A DNA stretch of 64,000 bases, from positions 1 to 64,000 of the forward strand of contig CAZMRQ010000001.1 of assembly GCA_964568795.1 (NCBI GenBank), in the 5' to 3' direction. Below, piece after piece: positions 8,933 to 18,915 of this stretch (position 1 is the stretch's first letter; every line of letters begins with the position of its first letter). The notes under the pieces are model-generated. The model had not been told where the DNA came from. It saw only the letters and a program-made list of their open reading frames with translations, and ran no database searches. A program made the translations under genes and the position numbers. This stretch comes from CAZMRQ01 sp964568795. GTDB taxonomy: Bacteria > Pseudomonadota > Gammaproteobacteria > Comchoanobacterales > Comchoanobacteraceae.

Positions 8933-9206
8933 TTGGCGGACCTTGAGTCCAGTAACGTCATTGCAGAAACAGTTGTCAGCACAGGAGGCTGTCACTGAGG
9001 TAGTTCAAGCCGCTGTTCCTGATAGAGCAATTGTTCGTGCTAGAATCAAGTCAGACTGTCTGCATGTGCTTGTGGAGCAAGGGGTATGGGTATTGCCTAT
9101 TAAAGATCAACTGTACCAGTTATTGCCCAGTTTATCTGAGAAGTTGTCTGTGCCTTTATTGCATGTGACAGTCAATAAATATTTGGCATCTGGGGAGATA
9201 GAATGA
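8919..9206 (+). CDS. DUF721/DciA-like protein, 95 aa
   Basis: This small protein has the DUF721 pattern: an N-terminal helix (SLQKQLSAQEAVTEVVQAAV), a middle strand pair (RIKSDCLHVLVEQGVWVL) and the closing helix (DQLYQLLPSLSEKL). DciA, the founding member, loads or assists the DnaB helicase in bacteria lacking DnaC, so a replication role is inferred. I chose the GTG at 8919, 14 bases inside the end of parB, with GGAACAG upstream; the frame is open from an ATG at 8874 (110 aa). Its place directly behind parAB suggests co-expression with the segregation genes. The family call rests on a short pattern and is moderate. Confidence 0.6.
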   Translation: MIKNDWRTLSPVTSLQKQLSAQEAVTEVVQAAVPDRAIVRARIKSDCLHVLVEQGVWVLPIKDQLYQLLPSLSEKLSVPLLHVTVNKYLASGEIE

Positions 9207-9224
9207 TTGATAAGGAGCGTGTTT

Positions 9225-10475
9225 GTGATACAGGGTAATACACGTGCTTGGATGATTTGGTGCGCAGCCATAGCGTATTATTTCTATCAGTATGTCGTGC
9301 GGCTAAGCCCAGCTGTGATGGTGGCCGATTTTTCCCATGATTTTCATATTTCAGCTATGACATACGGTCTGATTTCTTCTTACTATTTTTACAGCTATAC
9401 ATTGATGTCAGTACCGGCAGGTGTGATTATGGATAAAGTGGGCACGAAGTACCCTATGCTTGCAGCTTGTGCATTGTTGTCCCTTTCTTGCTTTCTTTTT
9501 GATCGAGTGCACAGTGATTCAATCATTGACGCTGAACTCTTACGCATAACGATGGGTGTAGGCTCTGCATTTGCTTTTGTGGGCGTTCTGCGTTTATGTG
9601 CTTACTGGTTCCATGAAGAAAAATTTCCAATGATGTGTGGACTAACCAATGCTATGGGAATGCTAGCCGGTTTTATTTCTTCAGGCCCATTAGCACTCAT
9701 TGAACAGAATTTTGGTTGGCGAAACATGTATTATTTTTTAGCTATATGTGGCTGTGTGGTATGTGCATTGATATGGGGCGCGGTCAAAGAAAAGCCCAGC
9801 ACAACCGAATCCCCCAGAAAAGGTGTGAAATCGAAAGGCGCTCTCAGGGTGTTGTCTTCTCCTTTTAATTGGTATATGGGGGTCCAAGGAGGCTTTTTTG
9901 TGTATCCGGTAGCAGGTTTTGGTGCTTTGTGGGGGGAGGGCTACCTTGTTAAGATGTATCAGATTCCTCTATCGCTTGCTGCAGAGTTGGTGGGTCTTTT
10001 GTTTATGGGTGCGTTACTAGGGACTGTGTTTCTGGGCTGGCTCATGGTTCGTGTAAAGGCAATAAAGTACTATTTAAGTGCTGCGTGTGCATTGCTGGGC
10101 CTGATTGTGAGTTACTGTATGATTTTTATTCCTGTTTCTATCCCATTGATGAGCGTCTTAGTGTTTTTTCTTGGGGTATATACCGCTGGGCAAGTGATTA
10201 TTTATGTGTTAGCAAAAGAACAATTTTCGAAATCTTTGTCAGGCATGGTGGTTGGCCTGATTAATACCTTGTTGGTGGGGCTTAGTGCTCTTTCACAGCC
10301 TTTGATGGGCATGCTGATTTCAAAGCACTGGACTGGAGAGACATTACATGGCAACCCAGTTTATCAGCTGTCTGATTTTAGTTTTGCGATGTCTTCTATT
10401 CCAGTTATTTGTGCATTAAACTTAGTCATGAGCATCCTTTATTGTCGCTATCAACAACGTGTAATCATTGCTTGA
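9225..10475 (+). CDS. MFS transporter, Pht-like, 416 aa
   Basis: A twelve-helix major facilitator. The N-terminal signature FYQYVVRLSPAVM and the loop motif VPAGVIMDKVGTKYPM (a DxxGxR/K variant between TM2 and TM3) place it with the Pht/YgaY-type permeases abundant in Legionella and Coxiella. Some of those import amino acids or nucleosides from the host vacuole; the substrate here is unknown. The GTG at 9225 has AAGGAG 7 bases upstream, better than the more distal TTG at 9207. It lies 18 bases after the DUF721 gene and is probably in the same transcript. Confidence 0.85.
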   Translation: MIQGNTRAWMIWCAAIAYYFYQYVVRLSPAVMVADFSHDFHISAMTYGLISSYYFYSYTLMSVPAGVIMDKVGTKYPMLAACALLSLSCFLFDRVHSDSIIDAELLRITMGVGSAFAFVGVLRLCAYWFHEEKFPMMCGLTNAMGMLAGFISSGPLALIEQNFGWRNMYYFLAICGCVVCALIWGAVKEKPSTTESPRKGVKSKGALRVLSSPFNWYMGVQGGFFVYPVAGFGALWGEGYLVKMYQIPLSLAAELVGLLFMGALLGTVFLGWLMVRVKAIKYYLSAACALLGLIVSYCMIFIPVSIPLMSVLVFFLGVYTAGQVIIYVLAKEQFSKSLSGMVVGLINTLLVGLSALSQPLMGMLISKHWTGETLHGNPVYQLSDFSFAMSSIPVICALNLVMSILYCRYQQRVIIA

Positions 10476-10533
10476 TGAAGCTCTCTACAGGGGGGGGCTG
10501 TGTGAAAGAGATAGGTTAGTAGTCTGAATATGC

Positions 10534-10562
10534 TTGACAAGATGATTTATAAGTATTAGTTT
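10534..10562 (+). promoter_or_regulatory. Candidate trxA-rho-typA promoter
   Basis: A perfect TTGACA (10534-10539), 17-base spacer and TAGTTT (10557-10562) lie about 57 bases before the trxA start. A short inverted repeat (AATAAC-TTC-GTTATT) and a C-tract follow in the leader. Confidence 0.4.
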
Positions 10563-10618
10563 ATGGAAAATAACTTCGTTATTCCCCCCCTTATTAATTG
10601 TTCAAAAAGGATGCATGT

Positions 10619-10951
10619 ATGTCCGCAATAGCTCATATTACCGATGATCAGTTCAAGCAACAAGTGCTTGATGCTGATAGCCCTGTTCTTGTTGATTTCT
10701 GGGCTGAGTGGTGTGGCCCATGCCGCATGATTATGCCTATTTTAGAAGAGGTGGCAGGGGAGTATGAACATTTAAAGATAGTGAAGATTAATATTAGTGA
10801 AGACCGTCAAACAGCAGAATCATACGGGGTGCGTGGCATTCCCACACTGCTATTGTTTCAGGACGGTCATTTAGTGGGCAACTGTGTTGGGGCCTTAACA
10901 AAAGAACAGTTGATCGAGTTTTTAGATCAGCATTTAACAGTAGGTGAATAA
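10619..10951 (+). CDS. trxA: Thioredoxin 1, 110 aa
   Basis: Cytoplasmic thiol-disulfide reductase. It has the active site WAEWCGPCRM (about residues 28-37), the cis-proline context RGIPTLLLF and the typical thioredoxin length. The ATG at 10619 has AAAAAGG 8 bases upstream; the frame opens slightly earlier at 10598. It is followed after 3 bases by rho, a linkage also common in other gammaproteobacteria. Confidence 0.95.
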   Translation: MSAIAHITDDQFKQQVLDADSPVLVDFWAEWCGPCRMIMPILEEVAGEYEHLKIVKINISEDRQTAESYGVRGIPTLLLFQDGHLVGNCVGALTKEQLIEFLDQHLTVGE

Positions 10952-10954
10952 TAT

Positions 10955-12217
10955 ATGACCATTAACATTAACCAGCTAAGAAAAAAGCCATTAGAAGAGT
11001 TATATGAATTATGCAATCAAACGCAACAACCTTTGCAAGGAAGGCCATCACGCAGTGATCTGTCATTTCATTTAGCAAAACATTTTCATGAGCAAGGCAA
11101 TGAGCTTGAGATAGTGGGAGTGTTGCAACAAATGGAAGATGGGTACGGCTTTTTACGGTCTTTGGAGTCATTTAAACCAGGACTAGACGATATATATGTG
11201 GCACAAAAACTAATCAGCAAATACCAATTGCGTTCTGGAGACACTGTTAAAGGAAAGCTGCGATTGCCGCGGGAGCGTGAGAGATACCTTGCTCTGACAA
11301 GTGTTGATGAAATTAATTTTTTGCCCCCAGAGAAGAATAAAACGCTTTTGCCATATAATGATTTAAAAGCTTATTTTCCGGTTGAGTGGCTTAAACTTGA
11401 GCAAGGGAGTGGGGCACGTGAAGATTTGACTGGACGCATTATTGATATGGTTGCTCCTGTGGGTAAAGGTCAGCGTTCGCTTATTGTGTCTCCTCCTAAA
11501 GCAGGTAAGACAATGATGTTGCAGCAAATTGCTAAATCTATTTTGCGTAACAATCCTGAGAGCCATGTTTTTGTGTTGCTCATAGATGAACGACCAGAAG
11601 AGGTGACTGACTTTGAGAGAAATGTAGACGCTGAAGTGATCTCATCTACTTTTGATGAAGCACCATCAAGCCATGTACAGAAGGCTGAACTTGTTTTGGC
11701 TCGAGCTAAACGCCTTGCAAATGCGGGCCATGATGTTGTTATTTTAATGGACTCGTTAACCAGGCTGGCCAGAGCTTATAATACGCTAACACCTGCATCC
11801 GGAAAAATACTGACAGGGGGGCTGGATGCCAATGCGCTGCAGCGACCACGAAGGTTTTTCAGTGCTGCCCGGAATATTGAAGGAGCAGGCAGCTTAACCA
11901 TTATTGCGACGGCACTAGTGGATACAGGATCCAAGATGGATGATATCATTTATGAAGAATTCAAAGGGACAGGGAATCATGAAATACACCTTTCTCGGCA
12001 GATGAGTAATAAGCTTATATATCCTTCTATTCAATTGAGTCAAAGTGGTACCAGACGTGAAGAAAAACTCGTTCCTGAAGAGTATCTCAATAATGCCCAT
12101 ATACTCCGCAAATACATGGCAACAATGGAAGACATGGGTGCGTTAGAATTTTTGATTGATCGCATGAAATCGAGTAAAACAAATTTAGAGTTCTTTCAGA
12201 ATATGCGTAAGCGTTAA
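10955..12217 (+). CDS. rho: Transcription termination factor Rho, 420 aa
   Basis: Hexameric RNA-dependent ATPase/translocase that ends transcription. The N-terminal Rho-N region and the OSB RNA-binding fold (DGYGFLRS) are followed by the P-loop SPPKAGKTMMLQQ (about residues 175-187). The catalytic region VLLIDERPEEVTD, the Q-loop region (MDSLTRLARAYN) and the R-loop context (GGLDANALQRPRRFF) are all present. Length is exactly in the family range. It sits between trxA and typA. Very few intrinsic terminators are visible in this window, so Rho is likely important for transcript ends here. Confidence 0.97.
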   Translation: MTININQLRKKPLEELYELCNQTQQPLQGRPSRSDLSFHLAKHFHEQGNELEIVGVLQQMEDGYGFLRSLESFKPGLDDIYVAQKLISKYQLRSGDTVKGKLRLPRERERYLALTSVDEINFLPPEKNKTLLPYNDLKAYFPVEWLKLEQGSGAREDLTGRIIDMVAPVGKGQRSLIVSPPKAGKTMMLQQIAKSILRNNPESHVFVLLIDERPEEVTDFERNVDAEVISSTFDEAPSSHVQKAELVLARAKRLANAGHDVVILMDSLTRLARAYNTLTPASGKILTGGLDANALQRPRRFFSAARNIEGAGSLTIIATALVDTGSKMDDIIYEEFKGTGNHEIHLSRQMSNKLIYPSIQLSQSGTRREEKLVPEEYLNNAHILRKYMATMEDMGALEFLIDRMKSSKTNLEFFQNMRKR

Positions 12218-12220
12218 TGC

Positions 12221-14029
12221 ATGATAAAAAAAATTAGAAATGTTGCCATTATCGCTCATGTGGATCATGGCAAAACAACCTTGGTGGATAAACTATTGCA
12301 GCAAAGCGGTTCTTTGGGTCGCAAACAAACTGCCACACGTATCATGGATTCCAATGAGTTGGAGAAAGAGCGTGGCATCACTATATTAGCTAAAAATACG
12401 GCCATTGATTGGCAAGGTGTGCGCATTAATATTGTCGATACGCCTGGACATGCTGATTTTGGTGGAGAGGTTGAGCGTATATTATCCATGGTGGATGCTG
12501 TGTTGTTGGTGGTGGATTCGGTCGAGGGGCCTATGCCACAAACAAGGTTTGTGACGCAAAAAGCTTTTATGCATGGGTTGACCCCGCTTGTTGTCATTAA
12601 TAAAATTGATAGACCGGGTGCACGGTGTGATGCTGTCATCGATGAAATATTCGATTTATTTATTCAGCTTGACGCAACGGATGAACAGTTAGACTTTTCT
12701 GTGATTTACGCATCAGCCCTGCAAGGCTTTGCAACACTGTCACTTGAGAAGAGCTCATCGGATATGGCACCACTTTTAGATTTGATAGTTGATTCTGTTC
12801 CGGAACCAGATGTCGATCAGTCAGGTCCTTTTTTGATGCAAGTATCTGCACTTGATTATTCCACGTATGTTGGGGCCATTGCGATAGGACGGATAAAGCG
12901 CGGGCAGGTCAAACGTCAAATGCCAATCATTATAACGGATAGCCAGGGGCAACAAAAAAAAGGAAGAATTAAGCAGGTTCTTGTTAATCATGGGGTTGAG
13001 CGCATAGACGAAGAGACAGCCCAAGCAGGCGATATCGTCGGTATTGTAGGGGTAGAAAGGCCAAAAATATCAGATACAATTGCAGACATTGATCATCCTG
13101 AGATGATGGACCCTTTGGATGTTGATGAGCCTACAGTGCACATGACATTCATGGTGAATAATAGTCCTTTTGTTGGACGGGATGGTCAGTTTGTGACGAG
13201 CAGGCAATTGTATGAACGGTTGCAACGTGAGCTCATTCATAATGTGGCACTTCGTGTTGAAACAACCGAAAGCTCTGACCGCTTTAGAGTTTCTGGGCGT
13301 GGAGAGCTTCATCTTGCTATTCTTATCGAGACTATGAGACGTGAGGGGTATGAGTTGGCTGTGTCACGTCCACAGGTTATATATAAAACCATAGATGGAA
13401 AGAGTTGTGAGCCAATTGAGCGGTTGGTGGTGGATACACCGCCAGAGTTTCAGGGGCAAGTGATGGCCTTACTAGGGCCAAGAGGTGCGCAAGTGCATGA
13501 AATAGGCCATTCAGATCAGAGGATGCGTATAACATTTATTGTGCCAACCAGGGGTCTTTTTGGTTTTCAGACTGCTTTGCTGACTGCAACACAAGGAACA
13601 GCTTTAATGAGTCATGTTTTTGACCATTATGCGGTTAAACAAAAAGATGTAGTAAGCCAAAGAGTTCAAGGCGTCTTAGTGGCCAATGCGGCAGGAACTG
13701 CCACGGCATATGCCCTTTGGAACTTGCAGGGTCGGGGCAGGATGATGATCAAGCCTCAAGAAGAAGTCTATGAAGGGATGGTAGTTGGCCTGCATTCGCG
13801 TGAGAATGATTTGGTCGTTAATGTACAAAGGACCAAACAATTAACCAATGTCCGTGCCTCGGGGTCTGATGACAATATCCTTCTTACTCCGCCATTCACT
13901 TTGACTTTGGAAGAAGCAATGACCTGGATAGGTGACGATGAACTAGTTGAGATAACGCCTAAATATATGCGCATACGTAAGTACTACCTGAGGGAAGTTG
14001 AAAGAAAAAGAAATCGGCCAATTAACTAA
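12221..14029 (+). CDS. typA: Ribosome-associated GTPase TypA/BipA, 602 aa
   Basis: Translational GTPase involved in 50S assembly and stress adaptation. G1 is AHVDHGKTTL, the G2 region is RGITILAKNTAI, G3 is DTPGHAD and G4 is NKID. EF-G-like domains II, III and V follow, then the BipA-specific C-terminal domain (HSRENDLVVNVQRTKQLTN). Full length for the family. The start lies 3 bases after the rho stop. Its stop overlaps the stop of the convergent 1146-aa gene by 8 bases. Confidence 0.97.
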   Translation: MIKKIRNVAIIAHVDHGKTTLVDKLLQQSGSLGRKQTATRIMDSNELEKERGITILAKNTAIDWQGVRINIVDTPGHADFGGEVERILSMVDAVLLVVDSVEGPMPQTRFVTQKAFMHGLTPLVVINKIDRPGARCDAVIDEIFDLFIQLDATDEQLDFSVIYASALQGFATLSLEKSSSDMAPLLDLIVDSVPEPDVDQSGPFLMQVSALDYSTYVGAIAIGRIKRGQVKRQMPIIITDSQGQQKKGRIKQVLVNHGVERIDEETAQAGDIVGIVGVERPKISDTIADIDHPEMMDPLDVDEPTVHMTFMVNNSPFVGRDGQFVTSRQLYERLQRELIHNVALRVETTESSDRFRVSGRGELHLAILIETMRREGYELAVSRPQVIYKTIDGKSCEPIERLVVDTPPEFQGQVMALLGPRGAQVHEIGHSDQRMRITFIVPTRGLFGFQTALLTATQGTALMSHVFDHYAVKQKDVVSQRVQGVLVANAAGTATAYALWNLQGRGRMMIKPQEEVYEGMVVGLHSRENDLVVNVQRTKQLTNVRASGSDDNILLTPPFTLTLEEAMTWIGDDELVEITPKYMRIRKYYLREVERKRNRPIN

Positions 14030-17000
14030 GGCTTGCTGACAAAGTTAAAGGGGGCGGTGGGGCGACCTTTTCTTGCTTTTCCCTTGGTTTTTTCTCGATG
14101 TGAGGAGGAAAGATGTCACAGGGTGAATGATGCATAGACACGGATTCTTTTCTCTTTGCTAACCACTGTTTCAACTTACTTACTAAGGGCATTATTGTCA
14201 TGTCAGCACATAGTATTTGATACGCTTGTGATAATGTTGGCAGATTCTTATCGGAGAAGCAATTTGCAAATAATAATGTGAGATGAAAGAGAAGTACTTC
14301 ACGAATAATGGTGGGAATGCTGATAATCAGAGCGACGCTTAACAGTGCTTGATAAACATATTGGCGAGGGCCTATCCGTATGGCAAAAGCGTAGTTGAGT
14401 GTTAGGAATACTTCAGTTATGAAAGAAACACGTCGCAAGTATGTAACAGCTGCTTTACAAATAAAATAATGGATTATACTTAAGCAAAAAAGAGCGTTAC
14501 GGTATTTCCCCCAATTTCTAAATTCTTTTTTTAAAGACTGAGATAGATTCACTTGATAAGGGAAGTTACGGAGAATCGTGAAAAAAAAGCCGGACCTAAA
14601 GAGCGGGATATAGTCTGAAAATTTTGCTTTTCTCAAATAATATTTGATGAGGATGCTGATATTTTCTTGTTTGTCTTGGAACTGAGAGTTTTCACGAATC
14701 AGTTTGCAGCATTCTATTATTAAATTTCTAAGCTCTGATAAAGATGGGCTTTGAGATAGAATTTCCTGAGGAGAAAAAAGGCATAGTATGATTCGTAAAC
14801 CTTCATCCCCCGGGGCATTCTGTTGACTATTAAGGTGTTCGGCCATTATCTCGAGGCAATGTTCACGTGTGGAATCACTGTAGTAAGATATGCTTTTTTT
14901 GATTGCAAGGTACGCACCTTCGAGGGCAAAAAATTCTTTGGTAAAAGTAGGGGTTAGTTTTCCAGAAATCATCGAAGAATTAGCATCTCTAGGGAGTGAT
15001 TGCAATAATGAAATTTCATTAAGCCCACAGACGCTTATGTGTGTTGCTGCTGAGAATAACAGATGGGTGTCGATTAATGAAAAACCAAAAATCTGATCTG
15101 TACAGTTTGAACAAAAAATAATTTTTTCAATTGTTGTAGTTTCTGAAATATCAGGGAGTTTTGTTATGCTGAAATAGGGGTAGGTCCATGGTTTCGCTTT
15201 AGCTAAATTAATGAGCTCGATTATTTGGCTTTGATACTTAGAGTCGCCATTTTCAGTCGGCTCTTGACTTGGCTTGTCAAAAGGAGTGTTAATAAGTAGA
15301 CGCATTAAAAATCGAGATATATCTGTGGAAGCACGCGATGAAACCTTTCTTTCTGGAGTAAAAAAAGGAGAGGGGTCCTTCGTTCCTTCAGGACTGCTCT
15401 TAGGCTCTGTCTCTTTTTCTTTGTTATAGGATCTAATCTGTTCCGTGAGCCATAGGGATAGATCCCCAGCTTGGTTAGAAGAAAGGCCTCTTTGTTCTTT
15501 TAATGCTTCAATTATATCTTTTTTCGGATCTTTTTTGAGAAAACTTACGAAATGGGGTGATGGGAGCATGCCTGTGTTGAGGTACTGTGATGATATATTT
15601 TTATTTCTAGTATAAATGGATGAAGTGATCATCTGTACAATGAAATTTTTTAAGCCTTCTGGGGTGAGATCCACTACTAGAAATGCATGAGCATATGATA
15701 TAAGGGATGCTTCATGAGGAGAGGCACACATGCCTGTTGCTTCATTCATGATTTTTTCGGCAGCTTGTAAGTTGCCCTCAAGAAACTGAAACTTAGCACG
15801 ATAAAGTGAAGTACCTGTGTCTTTTTGAGGTAATGGCAGCTCTGGCTTGTGAAGATTCTCAATAGTTGTGTTATAGCGTATTTTGAAAATGAACAGCAAT
15901 TCAGTTAACTCTATTTGACTCTGATGGAGTTGGCTTTGTGATTGACCCAGTTGTATATAGTTTGTTAGAACCTTTTTATGCAGCCGTGTGCTTATTTGAT
16001 CGAGGCCAAGCTCATAAAGGCAGTCAGCAACATGATGGTGTAAGTTCTGAAGATAAGCGGGGGCGTTGAGTTTTTTCATCAAGTTAATGGCATATAGCGC
16101 ATAATAGAGGGAAAGGGCTTTATTTTGCATAAATAGGGCATAACCTAAGCGCATTGCACACAAAGCTTGATCTACACCTTCTAAATTAGGAAACACCTCA
16201 GTCATTTTTTTTATTGCTTGTGTATACTGACCTCTGACGTAGCTTATGTAGGCTTGCATAAGAATATATCTGGGATTTGAAGTGTCCGAAAAACGATAGG
16301 GGTATAAGTCAAGCAGTGTAGTCGCTATTGATAGGTTGTTAGGATCACAGCTATGAATATGAGACTCCACACATATAAGATATTTACCGGCGTCTGGATG
16401 ATCTGAATCTATAAGATCACCCCATAGTTGTCGAATATGTCCCCATCTCTGCTCTTTCCGCATGACATCAATTCCTGTAAGACTCTCAGCTTTAGAGGAG
16501 GTAGGGGAGTGCTCTGGCAAAGACTGTGAGGCGAGAGAAATAATAGTATTAAGCAACGAAGCAATTTCTGGATTTAGGGAGGAGGCTGGCCATTTTTTTT
16601 TGATGTCATCTACAGAGGATATAGCCGGTTGTTCATTAAATATACAAGATAAAATATGGCTTGGCTGATGAGGGTGCGATTGTTCAGCCAGTTTCGTGTA
16701 GTGATCAGCAATTTCTTCAAATTGTTTTTCAGATTCTCTGTTAAGCGATATGAGCTTTCTATATGCAGCTGCGATCAATAAGTGTTGTAAAGGCAGTCCA
16801 CTGTGGTGATACATTTGTTGAGTGGGCAGGGCGTCTAGAGTCTGACAATATATTTCTAAATCGATCAAAGGAATATAGTTTTTGAGCAGGGTTGTCCGCC
16901 ATTGGACAGACACATCGATGAACCTGCTAACAAGTGGTTGCTTGACGTAGTATGAAGGGACTAATCTAAGAAACTGTCTTTCAATTTCAGAGAAGCCTGG

Positions 17001-17462
17001 CAGTGAACTATTCTTCTTGCTATCGGCGGTAGTTGAATGAAAGATTTCCAGCCACTCATTTGGTTTATTTTGTTGTAAGTACGTGAAAACCCTAAGAATG
17101 GATGCAAGGTATCGATCAGTTATTTGACATCGGCGCATTTTTGCTATAAACGGATGCCTAAACTTAGAAGGCTTCAAATCTTTGTCCAGCTGATCTAGGG
17201 TGATATGATCTTTAAAATGTTCTGTAAGCCATTCTCTTTTTGCATCGTTCATGATCATGTTTTTATAGCCTTCAACGAGCCGTTTGTCGGAAGAAGTCAC
17301 AAGAGAGTGGGGGACTATATTTGTATGGACGCCCTGAAGACGGAAAATCACGTCTTCCCAATCTCTCGCAATGCCAGTTTTCTCGTGCATTCGCCAATTT
17401 TTTTGTTTGTCGATCAGAGCAAGGATCTCGGGGTGTGTTTGATGCGGTGAATTTTGCTTCAT
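14022..17462 (-). CDS. Giant ORFan with TPR-like helical repeats and C-terminal membrane region, 1146 aa
   Basis: No family recognised. The middle (about residues 360-520) has TPR-like helix pairs, for example the segments around QAYISYVRGQYTQAIKKMTE and GYALFMQNKALSLYYALYAI. This is followed by a charged, Ser/Thr/Pro-rich linker near 690-720. Residues about 990-1090 hold several hydrophobic segments (YFICKAAVTYLRRVSFITEV; ALLSVALIISIPTIIREVLL), so the C-terminal part is probably membrane-bound. The tail is basic and proline-rich (PPPPLTLSASLS). The ATG at 17462 lacks a clear ribosome site. The 3' end overlaps typA tail-to-tail. Secretion as an effector is possible but not shown. Confidence 0.75.
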   Translation of the reverse strand: MKQNSPHQTHPEILALIDKQKNWRMHEKTGIARDWEDVIFRLQGVHTNIVPHSLVTSSDKRLVEGYKNMIMNDAKREWLTEHFKDHITLDQLDKDLKPSKFRHPFIAKMRRCQITDRYLASILRVFTYLQQNKPNEWLEIFHSTTADSKKNSSLPGFSEIERQFLRLVPSYYVKQPLVSRFIDVSVQWRTTLLKNYIPLIDLEIYCQTLDALPTQQMYHHSGLPLQHLLIAAAYRKLISLNRESEKQFEEIADHYTKLAEQSHPHQPSHILSCIFNEQPAISSVDDIKKKWPASSLNPEIASLLNTIISLASQSLPEHSPTSSKAESLTGIDVMRKEQRWGHIRQLWGDLIDSDHPDAGKYLICVESHIHSCDPNNLSIATTLLDLYPYRFSDTSNPRYILMQAYISYVRGQYTQAIKKMTEVFPNLEGVDQALCAMRLGYALFMQNKALSLYYALYAINLMKKLNAPAYLQNLHHHVADCLYELGLDQISTRLHKKVLTNYIQLGQSQSQLHQSQIELTELLFIFKIRYNTTIENLHKPELPLPQKDTGTSLYRAKFQFLEGNLQAAEKIMNEATGMCASPHEASLISYAHAFLVVDLTPEGLKNFIVQMITSSIYTRNKNISSQYLNTGMLPSPHFVSFLKKDPKKDIIEALKEQRGLSSNQAGDLSLWLTEQIRSYNKEKETEPKSSPEGTKDPSPFFTPERKVSSRASTDISRFLMRLLINTPFDKPSQEPTENGDSKYQSQIIELINLAKAKPWTYPYFSITKLPDISETTTIEKIIFCSNCTDQIFGFSLIDTHLLFSAATHISVCGLNEISLLQSLPRDANSSMISGKLTPTFTKEFFALEGAYLAIKKSISYYSDSTREHCLEIMAEHLNSQQNAPGDEGLRIILCLFSPQEILSQSPSLSELRNLIIECCKLIRENSQFQDKQENISILIKYYLRKAKFSDYIPLFRSGFFFTILRNFPYQVNLSQSLKKEFRNWGKYRNALFCLSIIHYFICKAAVTYLRRVSFITEVFLTLNYAFAIRIGPRQYVYQALLSVALIISIPTIIREVLLFHLTLLFANCFSDKNLPTLSQAYQILCADMTIMPLVSKLKQWLAKRKESVSMHHSPCDIFPPHIEKKPREKQEKVAPPPPLTLSASLS

Positions 17463-17646
17463 GGGTCTATAAAATTAGTATATATCTTACTATCATAGCG
17501 TGATCTAAGATGCTGTCAATGAATGCTTGCAGTTCTCAGAGGCTTATCTGTGCCATTCAGTGGTAGGATCTCATTAATCTGTGTAATATATAGTATTGGC
17601 TTTTTATATATGACATAATGTTTGAAAATCAGGGTGTTCAATAACT

Positions 17647-18912
17647 ATGCAAACAGTATTAGCCAGATGGGTTCATGAAGACAACAAGCTTATGCCGTGG
17701 GTGGTGTGCTTGAGTGCAGGGCTCTTCTTTTTTTATGATTTTATTCAACTCAATATTATGAGTAGCATTGGCACATCATTGGTAGGAGAGTTTCATTTGA
17801 CGGCGACTCAGTTAGGGCGTATGGCGTCTGTTTATTTGGATGCACAGGTCGGCTTCTTATTGTTTAGTGGGTATTTATTGGATAGGGTGTCGACGCGAAA
17901 ACTCATATTAGTGGGCATGCTAGCCAGTGTTCTCAGTACGGCGTGGTTTGCTGTTTCAGCTGATTTGAATATGATGAAAAGTGCACGAGCCGTTGCTGGA
18001 GCTACTGGTTCTTTTTGCTTTTTGAGTTGTATTGTCTTGGCCACACGGTGGTTCAAGCCTAAACAAATGGCAACAGTGACTGGAATTATCGGTTCAATGG
18101 CAATGCTTGGTGGAGCTATGGCACAAAGGCCAATGGATATGCTGGTGAGTTCTTGGGGGTGGCGTTATGCCATGCTTGTTAATGCAGTTTTTGGTGCCTT
18201 GTTGTTTGTATGGATGTGTTTTTTTGTTATTGATAGTCCTGATGGGAAGTCTCATGTACGCCAATCACGGCAACTTTCATTTTTTAAAAGCATCGCGATG
18301 GTTATCAAAAAGCCACAAAATTGGCTGGCTGGGTGGTATACAGCATTAATGAATTCTGTGGTGTTTGTCCTAGGAGCTGTGTGGGGAACACAGTATTTAA
18401 TTGAGGTTCATCATCTGACTCATACACAGGCCACATCAATTACTATGATGATATTTTTTGGCACTACATTGGGATCTCCTTTGGTAGGGGTGATATCTGA
18501 TAAGATGGAACTACGTAAAAAGCCGATGATATATGGCTCGTTGATGTCACTGGTGCTTATCTTCGTCCTCATGTCCAGTACAATGTGGTCTGTGGTTTCT
18601 TTAGGAATTATTTTTTTCCTTTTAGGTTTAGTAACGAGTACTCAAATAATTACTTATCCTATTATCTTTGAATCAAATCGAAGTGATGTTGTAGGGATGT
18701 GTGAAAGCTTTGCCGCAGTTATTATCTTAGGAGCTGGGTCTTTCCTGCAGCCATTTTTTGGCATGATCATGGATATGGGGAAAACAGCAGCCAATAATGG
18801 ATACGTCTCCAGTGATTATCAAACAGCTATTTGTTTGTTCCCAGTTTGCTTTATCATCAGTTTTGTGTTGAGTGCTTTTCTAAAAGAGACAGGCTGCAAA
18901 AAGATTTCATAA
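17647..18912 (+). CDS. MFS transporter, Pht-like, 421 aa
   Basis: A twelve-helix permease closely following the pattern of Legionella/Coxiella Pht proteins: FFYDFIQLNIMSSIG, LLDRVSTRKLILVGM (loop 2-3), NWLAGWYTALMNSVVFVLGA, FFGTTLGSPLVGVISDKMEL and SFLQPFFGMIMDMG. Pht relatives import amino acids or nucleosides from the vacuole; the substrate here is unknown. It is only distantly related to the MFS protein at 9.2 kb. Single gene with its own 184-base upstream region. It ends 3 bases before the convergent Cys-rich gene, so there is no room for a terminator between them. Confidence 0.85.
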   Translation: MQTVLARWVHEDNKLMPWVVCLSAGLFFFYDFIQLNIMSSIGTSLVGEFHLTATQLGRMASVYLDAQVGFLLFSGYLLDRVSTRKLILVGMLASVLSTAWFAVSADLNMMKSARAVAGATGSFCFLSCIVLATRWFKPKQMATVTGIIGSMAMLGGAMAQRPMDMLVSSWGWRYAMLVNAVFGALLFVWMCFFVIDSPDGKSHVRQSRQLSFFKSIAMVIKKPQNWLAGWYTALMNSVVFVLGAVWGTQYLIEVHHLTHTQATSITMMIFFGTTLGSPLVGVISDKMELRKKPMIYGSLMSLVLIFVLMSSTMWSVVSLGIIFFLLGLVTSTQIITYPIIFESNRSDVVGMCESFAAVIILGAGSFLQPFFGMIMDMGKTAANNGYVSSDYQTAICLFPVCFIISFVLSAFLKETGCKKIS

Positions 18913-18915
18913 TAT

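Noticed and set aside
14860..14880. parS-like site (TTCACGTG)
   Set aside because: Only a partial match to the 16-bp parS consensus, and it is inside a coding region far from parAB.
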